20,544 nt of DNA, from contig DFIR01000020.1 of NCBI GenBank assembly GCA_002372815.1, forward strand, positions 38,098 to 58,641, read 5' to 3'. The notes beneath the pieces were generated by a model. It saw nothing but the letters and a program-made list of their open reading frames with translations, was not told where the DNA came from and made no database searches. How positions within the stretch are numbered: the first letter of the stretch is position 1; each line of letters opens with the position of its first letter. Made by a program: the position numbers and the translations under genes. This DNA is from Lachnospiraceae bacterium UBA3692. GTDB lineage: Bacteria > Bacillota > Clostridia > Lachnospirales > Lachnospiraceae. This document shows, piece after piece, positions 1 to 7,849 of this stretch.

Positions 1-212
1 TTTCTTCACAGCGGATATAACGATCGGCGAAAGAAACGTTATTTCTTCTGTGGTTCAATCGTTTTCTCCACAGCGGATATAACGACTGGCGTTAGAAACG
101 TTATTTCTTCTGTGGTTTAATCGTTTTCTTCACAGCGGATATAACGACTGGCGTTAGAAACGTTCTCTCCTCCGTGATTTAAACGGTTTCTTCACGCAGG
201 TAATAACGAGTC
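1..212. repeat. 62-bp tandem repeat array with self-complementary units, cut by the window edge
   Basis: Three full units (1-62, 63-124, 125-186) and a decayed partial unit (187 to about 212) recur at an exact 62-bp period, marked by CACAGCGGATATAACG at 7, 69 and 131 and a relic at 193. Within units 1 and 2 this arm is imperfectly complementary to CGTTATTTCTTCTGTG further on, so each can fold into a hairpin. Divergence rises toward the neighbouring gene: units 1 and 2 are close, unit 3 has an altered right half, unit 4 is a relic. The array may extend to the left of the window. There are no unique spacers between units, so it is not a CRISPR array. Confidence 0.8.
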
Positions 213-250
213 AGCGGGGCGGCCGCATCCAAGCATGCGACCGCCCCGCT
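213..250. terminator. GC-rich hairpin just after the YdjG-like gene
   Basis: AGCGGGGCGGCCGCAT and ATGCGACCGCCCCGCT form a 16-bp stem with one mismatch and a short CCAAG-side loop. It starts five bases beyond the minus-strand stop of the zinc-ribbon membrane protein, which is a typical place for a terminator. No T-run follows in the minus-strand direction, so it is either a weak terminator or an RNA 3'-end stabilising hairpin. Confidence 0.4.
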
Positions 251-255
251 TTATG

Positions 256-1875
256 TTATCTTCCTCCGGGTTTTCTGCCTCCCGCAGGGCCGCCCGGCCT
301 GCCGCCGGGCTTCCGGCCGCCGGCAGGGCCGGCAGAAGAGCCTCCGTGACCGCCGGAGCCACTCCCAGGACCCCCATGCCCACCGGAGCCGCCTCCGTGA
401 CCGCCGGAGCCGCCGCCGGGACCACCAGGGCCACCACCAGGCCCACCAGAGCCCCCGGCAGGCTTCTTCCCGCTGCTGATCTGGCGGCGCTGTTCTTCTG
501 TGCGGACGTAGCGCTCGGTGTGTCTTCCCAGATGCAGGTCGCCCTTGACGACGTAGTCGGCGGCGCCGGTGCGGGTGGCGACGTTCTTCATCGGGGCGCG
601 CAGGACCAGGGTGACGATCAGCGCAGCGATCGCCGGGAGCAAGATGGACAGGAGCATGCGCTGCGGATGCTTCGCAAAGAGCAGGAAGCAGTTGAGCAGG
701 AACAGCCCCAGGAAGGTGCCGCCCGCCGACAGGAGCATCTTCAGGTTCGAGATCGGGAGGTCGCCGACCATTTTGCCGGTCTGGCCGTTCATGGCGAACA
801 GGAATGTCTTTCCGTCCCATCTCGTGCTGAGGAGCCAGACGGGCAGGAGGCCGTACTCCACGCGGTCGCCGCGGAACTTCTCGCTGTGGTCCTCGGTGAT
901 GACGGTGTCGAAGCCCTTGACGGTATCCTTCAGTGCGGCCTGGGCGGTGGCGCCGGCGCGTTTGTGCGCGCGCTCCTGCAGTTCTTTCTGCGGCATATCC
1001 TCGCGATTCGCGAGAAAACCAGGCATATACTCAAACGCAAACGGCTTCAGCTCCCCGTAGTCGAAGGGCTCGATGGAATCCATGAGGTCGTCCGGCATCT
1101 GTTTGGAGGCGTCGACGGGGATCCTTGTGTAATCGAGCGCGCCGGACCGCTCCGCCTCGTAGATCTCCGTGCGGACGATCTCGGTGTCCTCCCTGCGGAC
1201 TTTCTCGACTTCCTTTTTGGCAGTGTATGTGGCCTGTGCGTCCACCGTGCCGCTGTACATGCGGAAGGGCACGTAGACGCCCTTGATCTCCTCAAGGTGA
1301 TTTGCGGAGGCGAAGGAGGAAGGGAGCAGGTGTTTTCCCTTGTAGTAGCCCTTCAGGGTGTCCAGGGCCTGCTCGCGGCTGATCTTGAAAGGCAGGACAT
1401 GGTCCGGCCGCCCGGTGCCGTCGAAACGGCCGGGAATGATGGTCGCGTTCCCGCAGTAAGGGCAGTTGAAGGCCGCCATCGTGTCGTCGCACAGAAGCTC
1501 GGCCCCGCAGGTCGTGCAGTTGTAGGCGCGCATGCGCACGGCGTCCTTGCCCCAGCTGCCGCCGGAAGTCTCCCCGGCCTGCTTCCCGGAGGCCCCGCCG
1601 GCTTCTTTTGCGGCCTGACCGTCTTGCGCTCCGGCCGCACCGGAAGCCCCCGCCTCAGCGGCTGCCGCCTGTTCCGCAGCTTCCTTCCGCTCCTTCTCTT
1701 CGGCCTTGTGATCCGCCTCCGCAGCCGCCTCATTCCTGCTCTCGTAGAAGGCTGTCACCTCCTCGAGGGTGTAGCTGCTGCCGCAGTAGTCGCAGACCAG
1801 CCGGCCGGTCTGCCCGTCGTAGTGCAGCGGCCCCGTACAGGAGGGGCACTGGTATGTTGTCACACGTTCCGCCAT
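256..1875 (-). CDS. Membrane protein with two N-terminal zinc ribbons and glycine-rich tail (YdjG-like)
   Basis: The 539-residue protein opens with a TFIIB-type zinc ribbon (CxxC at 10/13 and 28/31). An Ala/Glu/Gly-rich linker (about 46-112) leads to a second ribbon (C120, C123, C138, C141). A folded region of about 230 residues follows, then two membrane segments (about 381-400 and 407-427) and a tail from about 472 made almost only of Gly, Ser, His, Pro, Arg and Lys. The start at 1875 is chosen because AAAGGAG lies eight bases upstream; an in-frame ATG at 2013 lacks such a site and its extension looks non-coding. It follows the SPFH zinc-ribbon gene by 214 bp on the same strand, the pairing seen in the Bacillus subtilis ydjG/ydjI region, which is linked to envelope stress. 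Function is inferred from that resemblance only. Confidence 0.85.
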   Translation of the reverse strand: MAERVTTYQCPSCTGPLHYDGQTGRLVCDYCGSSYTLEEVTAFYESRNEAAAEADHKAEEKERKEAAEQAAAAEAGASGAAGAQDGQAAKEAGGASGKQAGETSGGSWGKDAVRMRAYNCTTCGAELLCDDTMAAFNCPYCGNATIIPGRFDGTGRPDHVLPFKISREQALDTLKGYYKGKHLLPSSFASANHLEEIKGVYVPFRMYSGTVDAQATYTAKKEVEKVRREDTEIVRTEIYEAERSGALDYTRIPVDASKQMPDDLMDSIEPFDYGELKPFAFEYMPGFLANREDMPQKELQERAHKRAGATAQAALKDTVKGFDTVITEDHSEKFRGDRVEYGLLPVWLLSTRWDGKTFLFAMNGQTGKMVGDLPISNLKMLLSAGGTFLGLFLLNCFLLFAKHPQRMLLSILLPAIAALIVTLVLRAPMKNVATRTGAADYVVKGDLHLGRHTERYVRTEEQRRQISSGKKPAGGSGGPGGGPGGPGGGSGGHGGGSGGHGGPGSGSGGHGGSSAGPAGGRKPGGRPGGPAGGRKPGGR

Positions 1876-2089
1876 GCTGTCTCCTTTCCGGCTGTCAAGC
1901 CCGGTGGTGCGCCGTCCGCAGGCCTGTGCCCGCAGGTACGTGTCCGTGGACCCACACGCGCAAATCTCTTTCAGTATGAAAATGCGGAGCCGCCGGACAA
2001 GGCAGCCCCGCATGTTGGAAGCTCAATATAGATCGATGTCGCACAGGACGTATCTGCTGCCGCAGGCATCCTTCACGCTCCGCGCAGGA

Positions 2090-3379
2090 TCACTCCTTCG
2101 CGGTCCCGCACTCCGTGCAGAATTTGCCGGTATTGGTCGCGCCGCATTTAGGGCAGACCCACTCGTCCGTGGCGGGCTTCGCAGTGCCGCACTCCGTGCA
2201 GAACTTGCCGGTGTTCATCGTGCCGCACTTGGGGCAGGCCCACTCGGAGGATGCGGGCTTCGCGGTGCCGCACTCCGTGCAGAACTTGCCGGTGTTCGTC
2301 GCGCCGCACTTGGGGCATGCCCAGCCGGCGGAAGGCGCCGTCATCTTGGCGGCCTGCTCTCTCTGCTGTGCCTGCGCTGCCAGGATCGCCGCCATGTCGC
2401 CGCTGCCCGCAGCTTCCGCCGCGTTCAGACCTGCGAACGCCATGACCGGACCGGCATGCTGGTTCTTCGCGGCCTCGATCATCGCCTGTGTTTTGGCGTT
2501 GGTATAGGCTGCGCCCTTCATCTCGTCGCTCTTGTAGACCGCCGTCTTCTGCAGCTCCTTGATCATCGCCTCGTCCTCTTCGGACGCCTTGACGCTGCTG
2601 ACGCCGAACGCGACGATCTCGATGCCGTACTGCTTGCCCCAGATGCCGGAGAGCTCCTCCTTCAGCGCCTGGCTGAGCTCATTCGCGTGTCCGGGCAGCG
2701 AGCTGTAGCGGATGCCGAGGTCGGAGATCTTCGAGAACGCGGGCTGCAGAGCTGTCAGGAGCTCGGTGCGCAGCTGGTTCTCGATCTGGGACCTTCTGTA
2801 CTCATAGTCCACGTTCGTGGCGATGTTCTTGTAGAACAGGATCGGGTCGGCCAGGCGATAGGAATACTCGCCGAAGCAGCGGATCGCGATGTCGATGTCG
2901 AGACCGATGTTCCTGTCGACGACGCGGTAAGGGACCGGGCTGGCCGTGCCGTATTTGTTCCCGATGATATCCTTTGTGTTGAAATAATAGATGCGCTGGT
3001 CCTTGGCAGTCACGCCGCCGTAGGCGAGACGGGCCTTGAACTGGTTGAAGGACGCGAGCACGCCCTCTCCGAGGCCGCCGCTGAAGATGCTGGCTTCCGT
3101 CGAAGTGTCATACGTGTAGGCGCCCGGCTCCGCACACAGGTCCACGATCGCGCCCTGGTCCACGATGATCATGCACTGGCCCTCGTTGACCACGATCGTT
3201 GAGCCGTTGGTGATCACGTTGTCGCTGCCGCCCCTGTTGAGGAAGCCGCTCTTGCCGTGGTGGCGCTCGCCCTTCTTGACAAGTACGTCGTTGCCCATCT
3301 CAGGGCAGTAAAAATACTCTTTCCACTGATCTCCGAGGATACTGCTCAGAGATGCGCCGGCTGCCATGATAAGTCCCAT
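2090..3379 (-). CDS. SPFH-domain protein with three C-terminal zinc ribbons (YdjI-like)
   Basis: The 429-residue protein has an SPFH/band-7-type core (about 30-270), an Ala/Gln-rich helical stretch (about 270-350), and three consecutive 27-residue zinc ribbons from residue 353, each with CPKC and CTEC pairs. It resembles the 'virion core protein'-type SPFH family to which B. subtilis YdjI belongs; such proteins are thought to scaffold at membranes. I see no strong transmembrane helix, so membrane contact would be peripheral or through a partner such as the downstream membrane-anchored zinc-ribbon protein. The start is well set by AGGAGG six to seven bases before the ATG. The preceding gene is a small Cys-containing protein 61 bp upstream. 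Confidence 0.9.
   Translation of the reverse strand: MGLIMAAGASLSSILGDQWKEYFYCPEMGNDVLVKKGERHHGKSGFLNRGGSDNVITNGSTIVVNEGQCMIIVDQGAIVDLCAEPGAYTYDTSTEASIFSGGLGEGVLASFNQFKARLAYGGVTAKDQRIYYFNTKDIIGNKYGTASPVPYRVVDRNIGLDIDIAIRCFGEYSYRLADPILFYKNIATNVDYEYRRSQIENQLRTELLTALQPAFSKISDLGIRYSSLPGHANELSQALKEELSGIWGKQYGIEIVAFGVSSVKASEEDEAMIKELQKTAVYKSDEMKGAAYTNAKTQAMIEAAKNQHAGPVMAFAGLNAAEAAGSGDMAAILAAQAQQREQAAKMTAPSAGWACPKCGATNTGKFCTECGTAKPASSEWACPKCGTMNTGKFCTECGTAKPATDEWVCPKCGATNTGKFCTECGTAKE
2109..2335 (-). repeat. 81-bp coding tandem repeat encoding the zinc ribbons
   Basis: CACTCCGTGCAGAA recurs at 2109, 2190 and 2271, an exact 81-bp (27-codon) period; the third unit is partial. The units are near-identical at DNA level, including synonymous positions, which indicates recent duplication or ongoing gene conversion. 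Copy number could vary between strains. Confidence 0.85.
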
Positions 3380-3440
3380 AACGCTTCCTCCTTTTCTGAT
3401 CGCTGTGCTGATCGCGCGCCTCTGCGGCCTCCCGCGGCCG

Positions 3441-3617
3441 TCAGATCTGGTGTTTCACAACTGCGTACTCGTCTCCGTTCCTATAGTAAGGACAGGTGTA
3501 ATGCCGGTCGGACAGGAATCGCGCGTACTCGTCCTCATCCATGTCGACCTCGCAGACATAGTCACCGTATTCGTCATCGTATGCAAGATATGCACAGGTG
3601 TCACAGTCTGCCCGCAT
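3441..3617 (-). CDS. DUF6472-like 58-residue Cys-containing protein
   Basis: This short frame encodes an acidic, tyrosine-rich protein beginning MRADCDTCAYLAYDDEYGDY. It has Cys at 5, 8, 22 and 42, arranged as CxxC...C...C around a central acidic DMDEDEYARFL segment, a layout I recognise as DUF6472-like in Clostridia. The cysteines could bind a metal, but no function is established. GGAGG is placed seven bases before the ATG, and an extended -10 element sits just upstream, so it appears to be the first gene of a unit with the SPFH and zinc-ribbon membrane genes. Four Cys in 58 residues, next to two proteins rich in zinc ribbons, suggests a shared metal theme, but that is inference. Confidence 0.8.
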   Translation of the reverse strand: MRADCDTCAYLAYDDEYGDYVCEVDMDEDEYARFLSDRHYTCPYYRNGDEYAVVKHQI

Positions 3618-3642
3618 GCGCCGCCTCCGAACGTCTGGAATT

Positions 3643-3651
3643 ATTTTATCA
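3643..3651 (-). promoter_or_regulatory. Extended -10 promoter before the DUF6472-like gene
   Basis: On the minus strand TGATAAAAT matches the extended -10 form TGnTATAAT. No good -35 is present 17 bp upstream, as is common with extended -10 elements. Transcription would begin near 3636, giving a leader of about 19 nt that still holds the GGAGG ribosome site. The surrounding sequence is AT-rich compared with the genes. Confidence 0.5.
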
Positions 3652-3721
3652 TGAATTAAAATGAACGTATAGAATATTCCGGAAAAGTGGGCCCTTTTTC
3701 ACACAATTCTCACACTTTTCA

Positions 3722-5032
3722 CTATTTCATCATGGTGCGCAGGACTTCCTTGGCCTTCTCCAGCTGGTTGTCCGTGCCGTCGCCGTCGTAATAGGTGTCC
3801 GCATCGAATTCGATCTCGATGTCGGGCTTGATGCCGACCTTGTGGATGTCGCGCCCGCCGCGGGTGAAGTAGCCGGCGACCGTGATCTTGACCGCCGTGC
3901 CGTCCTCCAGAGGATAGATGGTCTGCACGATGCCCTTGCCGAAGGTCTGCGTGCCGATCAGCGTGCCGATCCCCGCGTCCTGGATCGCGCCGGAGAGGAT
4001 CTCCGCCGCGCTGGCGCTGCCGCCGTTGACGAGCACCGTCATGGGCAGGTCGAAATCCGCGCCTTTGCAGGTGTACTCGGTGCGGTTGCCGTCCCGGTCC
4101 TCCATGTAGAAGATCCGGCCGGCCGGGAGGATCTGCTCCGCGATCGCGTTGACGGTCGTGACGTTGCCGCCCGGGTTGCCCCGCAGATCCAGGATCAGTC
4201 CCTTGATCCCCTGATCACGAAGGTTCTTCATCTCCGTCTCGAACTGCTGCACGGTGACATCGTCGAACTCGCTGATCGCGAGATAGCCCATCCCGTCTTC
4301 GAGCACTTCGGAGGTCACGGTCGGCGTATCCACCTTCTCGCGCACGATGTCGATCTCGACCGGCTCGCCCTTCCGGTAGAAGGTGATGTGGACGGAGGTC
4401 CCCGCCTCGCCGCGGATCTTCATCGTGACGTCCGTGAGCTCCATGTCCGACGTCACGAGCATGTCGTCGACCTGGTAGATGATGTCCCCTACGCGGACAC
4501 CGGCCTTCTCCGCCGGCGCTCCTTTGAAGATGCCGACGATCTCGGGCATGCCGGTCGTCTCGCCCTTCTGCAGGGTGGCCCCGATCCCCTCATAGGTACC
4601 GGTGGTCTGCTCATTAAGCGCCTTGTATTCCTCTGCGGTGTAGTACACGGAGTAGGGGTCGTCCAGCGCCTCCAGAAGTCCCTTGTACATGCCGTCCTGC
4701 AGTTTCTGCGCGGTCACCTCATCGGAATCCAGGTAGAACTGCCGGATATATCTCTCCAGAAGCTGCAGCTTCGCTCCGAGATTTCCGTCGATCGCGGATC
4801 CGGTCGAACCGGCTGCGCTGCCGCCCGCCTGTCCGTCTCCGCCGGCCTGCTCCGTCTGTGCGGCCGCCGGCGTCTGGAAAGCGTTTGCGGCGAGGATCTG
4901 CCGCATCCTGGCGATGATGACACTGCTGATGATCGACATCACCAGTGTGCCGACCAGTACGCCTAGAAAAAAGGGGAAGAACCTCCCCCTTTTTCCCTCT
5001 CTCTGTTCCTGTACGCGATTGTCCTCTTCCAT
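3722..5032 (-). CDS. S41 family C-terminal processing peptidase (CtpA-like)
   Basis: The 436-residue protein has a short charged N-terminus, one membrane segment (about 18-42), a low-complexity Ala/Gly/Gln linker, a PDZ domain (about 146-232) and the S41 protease core. The catalytic Ser is S339 in NGGSASAAEI and the general-base Lys is K366 in TFGKGIVQ; the oxyanion-region motif DLRGNPGG is present. It would act outside the membrane, cleaving C-termini of envelope proteins. The start at 5032 is preferred because GGGGGA lies six bases upstream; an in-frame ATG at 5056 would overlap the upstream regulator gene and has no clear ribosome site. It sits 13 bp after the CdaR-like gene, so the two are probably co-transcribed. 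The physiological substrate cannot be told from sequence. Confidence 0.93.
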   Translation of the reverse strand: MEEDNRVQEQREGKRGRFFPFFLGVLVGTLVMSIISSVIIARMRQILAANAFQTPAAAQTEQAGGDGQAGGSAAGSTGSAIDGNLGAKLQLLERYIRQFYLDSDEVTAQKLQDGMYKGLLEALDDPYSVYYTAEEYKALNEQTTGTYEGIGATLQKGETTGMPEIVGIFKGAPAEKAGVRVGDIIYQVDDMLVTSDMELTDVTMKIRGEAGTSVHITFYRKGEPVEIDIVREKVDTPTVTSEVLEDGMGYLAISEFDDVTVQQFETEMKNLRDQGIKGLILDLRGNPGGNVTTVNAIAEQILPAGRIFYMEDRDGNRTEYTCKGADFDLPMTVLVNGGSASAAEILSGAIQDAGIGTLIGTQTFGKGIVQTIYPLEDGTAVKITVAGYFTRGGRDIHKVGIKPDIEIEFDADTYYDGDGTDNQLEKAKEVLRTMMK

Positions 5033-5045
5033 ACCGTCCCCCGGG

Positions 5046-6134
5046 TCAGAATTCATACTGTTCCATATACTTCATATACTTGACAACCATGAGGGCGATC
5101 TTGAAGGTGATCGCGTCCTCAAAGACGCGTAGGTCGAGCCCGGTGCTCTTCTGCAGCTTATCCAGACGGTAGACCAGCGTGTTGCGGTGAATGAAGAGCT
5201 GCCTGGAGGTCTCCGAGACATTCAGGCTGTTCTCAAAGAATTTGCTGATGGTGGTGAGTGTCTCCTGGTCGAACTCGTCGGGATTGCGGTCCTTGAAGAT
5301 CTCCCGGATGAACATCCTGCACAGCGGGATCGGGAGCTGATAGATCAGGCGGCCGATGCCCAGCTCGTTGTAGGCGATGATGCTGCTGTCCTCGAAGAAG
5401 ATCCGGCTGACGTCCAGCGCCATCTTGGCTTCCTTGTAGGAGCGGCTCACTTCTTTGATATCTCCCACGACCGTGCCGTAGGCCACGCGCACGTTCGCGA
5501 GTCCTGCCTTCTCCAGGTGGGCTTCGATGCCCGCGCAGACTCTCTCGATGTCGCGCGTGCGGTTCAGATCCGTCAGGTCCTTGACCACGACGACGTTGTT
5601 CTCGTCGACGGCCGTCACGAAATCCGTCGTGGCCGTCCCGATGTACTCCTGCACGAGTTCCAGGGCACCGTGATCCTTCTCCAGGCCGGTCTCCGCGATG
5701 ATGACCACGCGCTGCGCGTCGGTGGCGATGTGCAGCTTCTTGGCGCGGCTGTAGATGTCCACGAGCAGCAGGTTGTCAAGGAGCAGGTTCTTCATGAAGC
5801 TGTCCTTGTCGAAGCGCTCCTTGAACGCCGCCATCAGGCCGCGGATCTGGAAGGCCGCCATGCGGCCCACGAGCAGGGTCTTGTCGCTCTCACCGTACAC
5901 GACGATCACATACTCCAGCTGCTGGTCTTCCATGACCTTGAAGAACTGGAAGGGGCCCGTTGACTGGGCGTCCGCAGCGGAAGACGCAAAATCGGGGATC
6001 ATGGAGGAAGCGTCCGCAAAGACCGGCGCCGTCACCGCCATCTCTCTGCCCTCCGCATCCATCACACCGATCTCCAGATGCGAGATCTCCTTAATGCCGT
6101 CGATCGTATTCTGCAGTACCTGATTTGAGATCAT
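5046..6134 (-). CDS. CdaR/PucR-family transcriptional regulator
   Basis: The 362-residue protein starts like the sugar-diacid recognition domain of CdaR (ISNQVLQNTIDGIKEISHLEIGVMDAEGRE). A GGDEF-like ligand or dimer region follows (about 137-260). It ends in a PucR-type helix-turn-helix (about 304-335, LNVSETSRQLFIHRNTLVYR) that binds DNA. The family usually senses sugar diacids or purine-type metabolites and activates the matching genes. No sugar-acid genes lie nearby; the only close partner is the S41 protease gene 13 bp downstream, so the effector is unknown. The ribosome site (GTGGGA, five bases from ATG) is modest. A TAAAAT -10-like element on the minus strand at 6187-6192 could drive it, with a poor -35. 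Confidence 0.9.
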   Translation of the reverse strand: MISNQVLQNTIDGIKEISHLEIGVMDAEGREMAVTAPVFADASSMIPDFASSAADAQSTGPFQFFKVMEDQQLEYVIVVYGESDKTLLVGRMAAFQIRGLMAAFKERFDKDSFMKNLLLDNLLLVDIYSRAKKLHIATDAQRVVIIAETGLEKDHGALELVQEYIGTATTDFVTAVDENNVVVVKDLTDLNRTRDIERVCAGIEAHLEKAGLANVRVAYGTVVGDIKEVSRSYKEAKMALDVSRIFFEDSSIIAYNELGIGRLIYQLPIPLCRMFIREIFKDRNPDEFDQETLTTISKFFENSLNVSETSRQLFIHRNTLVYRLDKLQKSTGLDLRVFEDAITFKIALMVVKYMKYMEQYEF

Positions 6135-6207
6135 TTTCCCACGCTTTCTGTGCGCTGCCGCACGTCGTTACCGCATATCTGCTGTCATTTTACATCAAAA
6201 TGGCGAT

Positions 6208-6244
6208 AGAATCCATAAAAAATTCGATGTTTTTTGTGGATTTT
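6208..6244. terminator. AT-rich hairpin between cvfB and the CdaR-like gene
   Basis: ATCCATAAAAAA (6211-6222) pairs with TTTTTTGTGGAT (6230-6241) around a TTCGATG loop, a 12-bp stem broken by one position that is a U-G wobble on the plus strand. It begins right after the cvfB stop, so it could end the cvfB transcript, although the T-run is inside the stem rather than after it. It may equally be a site just upstream of the CdaR-like promoter. Confidence 0.35.
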
Positions 6245-7080
6245 CACAAAAGCGTGATGTGGTCCTCCGCGATCTCGATCTTCTCTTCCTTGTAGAGGCG
6301 CCCGACGGCGCGCTTAAACTGGTTCTTGGTCATCTGTACAGAGGCCCGGATCTCCTCCGGATCCGACTTGTCGGACAGGGGAAGTGTGCCGCCCTCACTG
6401 CGCAGGATCACGAGCAGACGTTCCGCGTCCCGCTCGAGCTGCAGGTAGCCTTTCTCCCGGAGGCTGAGGTCCAGCTTGCCGTCCTTCTTCACGCGCGACA
6501 CGCGCGCGGAGACGACCTCTCCCACGCGCAGCTCCCGCAGGAGCTCCTTTCTGGGGATCAGGGCGCTGAAGCAGCTGTCCACTGCGACAAAAGCGCCGAA
6601 ATTCCGGCTCGTCTCATAGACGATGCCCGTCACATGGTCCCCCGCGCTGTAGGGGCTGTCCGTGCGCAGGTAGGGATAGACGTTCATGGTGGCGCAGAGG
6701 CGGTCCGACTTGTCCAGGTAGACGGCGACGAGTACCTCCTGGCCCTCCTTGACGCGCTCCCTGGGCTGCTCGTGGAAGGGCAGCAGCAGGTCCTTGTCCA
6801 GGCCCCAGTCCAGGAATGCCCCGATCCTGCCGACCTGCGCCACGCGCAGGTAGCCGACCTCGTGCAGGCAGAGCCGCGGCTCTTTTCTCGTAGCGATGAC
6901 GCGGTCCTCCGAATCTTTATAGAGGAAGACCGTCAGCCTGTCTCCCGCGGCCGTGCCCTCCGGCACCTGTGACCTGGGGAGGAGCACCTCCTCGGAGGCC
7001 TCCGCGTCCTCGGCGAGGTAGACGCCGAAGTCCACGGTCTTCTTAACGGTCAGTTCCTGTTTCTCTCCAAGTTTCAGCAT
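6244..7080 (-). CDS. cvfB: S1 RNA-binding domain protein CvfB
   Basis: The 278-residue protein matches the CvfB/YitL layout: three consecutive S1-type OB folds (roughly 1-60, 70-135 and 145-205, the last with the typical GDHVTGIVYETSRNFGAFVAVD) and a C-terminal winged helix (about 215-278, MTKNQFKRAVGRLYKEEKIEI). In Staphylococcus aureus CvfB is an RNA-binding protein affecting virulence gene expression; elsewhere its targets are poorly known. The ATG lies inside the end of the thioesterase gene (CAATGCTGA), a seven-base overlap that implies translational coupling, and AAAGGAC lies about ten bases upstream. Length and domains are normal for the family. Confidence 0.92.
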   Translation of the reverse strand: MLKLGEKQELTVKKTVDFGVYLAEDAEASEEVLLPRSQVPEGTAAGDRLTVFLYKDSEDRVIATRKEPRLCLHEVGYLRVAQVGRIGAFLDWGLDKDLLLPFHEQPRERVKEGQEVLVAVYLDKSDRLCATMNVYPYLRTDSPYSAGDHVTGIVYETSRNFGAFVAVDSCFSALIPRKELLRELRVGEVVSARVSRVKKDGKLDLSLREKGYLQLERDAERLLVILRSEGGTLPLSDKSDPEEIRASVQMTKNQFKRAVGRLYKEEKIEIAEDHITLL

Positions 7081-7820
7081 TGTGATTCCGTCCTTTCTTT
7101 CCGGTCCGCCCAGGTCAGGACCGCATACGGCTCCCCCTGCGGGTCTTCAAGGGAGAAGAACTCTCTCCCGTCCCGCGTCCTGCAGTGCGACGGCACGATC
7201 ACGTCGCCGGGGAATGCCTGTTTTCTGTATTCCACGCGCAGCTGGTGCGCCTTGTACAGCTGCGGTGCCTCCGCAGCCGCGATCTTCACGTACTGCGCGT
7301 TGTTCACGTGTCCGTTGGTGTCGAGCAGGAACTGCCCGACCGGGATCGGGTCGTACACGGTCCTCTCGCATTCGTCCTCCGCCGGAAGCACGACTTTCCG
7401 CTGCGTCTTCTCCATCGGAAACCGGGGAAAGAGCTCATAGCGCTCGAGCATGACCGGATGGATCCGCTCCGGCTTCCCTGTCTCCGTGTTCATTAACGGC
7501 CAGAAGGAATCCGCCTCCGCAAGGAGTTCCCCGTCCTCCGTGGACAGGGAGAAATTCCTCCATCCCGTGAACCCTTTCAGCTGATAGGGCGAGGTCCCCG
7601 TCACGACGGTCTCCCCCAGCTTCGGGAAGCGGTAGACCAGAATGTTCCAGTAGGTCACCAGCCACACCACGCTGTGTTCACGCAGGTAATCCATGCCGAT
7701 CCCCAGGTCCTCCGACTGCAGGGAGGAGCAGTTCTGGAAGGCATCCATGACCCCCGTCAGTGTGAGGTATCCCTCCGTGTCCACGTCGCTGTAAAGGATC
7801 CTTGAAGTGTAAGTATACAT
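7074..7820 (-). CDS. Acyl-ACP thioesterase
   Basis: The 248-residue double hotdog protein opens with YSDVDTEGYLTLTGVMDAFQ and carries the signature DTNGHVNNAQYV (N169, H171 and N173), the catalytic region of FatA-type thioesterases. It would hydrolyse acyl-acyl carrier protein to free fatty acid in the cytoplasm, feeding or trimming lipid synthesis. It follows the symporter gene by 29 bp and overlaps cvfB. The ribosome site is odd: the nearest AAAGGA is about 13 bases before the ATG, longer than usual, and an out-of-frame ATG lies directly after it. The chosen start agrees with the normal N-terminus of the family. Acyl-chain preference cannot be read from the sequence. Confidence 0.9.
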   Translation of the reverse strand: MYTYTSRILYSDVDTEGYLTLTGVMDAFQNCSSLQSEDLGIGMDYLREHSVVWLVTYWNILVYRFPKLGETVVTGTSPYQLKGFTGWRNFSLSTEDGELLAEADSFWPLMNTETGKPERIHPVMLERYELFPRFPMEKTQRKVVLPAEDECERTVYDPIPVGQFLLDTNGHVNNAQYVKIAAAEAPQLYKAHQLRVEYRKQAFPGDVIVPSHCRTRDGREFFSLEDPQGEPYAVLTWADRKERTESQC

Positions 7821-7849
7821 AGGTGGTACTGCATCCTTTTCTCAAAAAC

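Noticed and set aside
1..212. CRISPR array
   Set aside because: The 62-bp units are contiguous and vary together; there are no unique spacers and no cas genes nearby.
2031..2084. 17-codon minus-strand frame with a CGSRYVLCDIDLY end, like a zinc-ribbon fragment
   Set aside because: Too short, poorly placed ribosome site, and no partner Cys pair; could be a relic but cannot be supported.
3366..3664. Plus-strand frames across the DUF6472-like gene
   Set aside because: They are antisense to a small gene with a good ribosome site, promoter and recognisable Cys pattern.
5033..5056. Upstream ATG for the S41 protease
   Set aside because: It would overlap the regulator gene and has no ribosome site, whereas the ATG at 5032 has GGGGGA at normal spacing.
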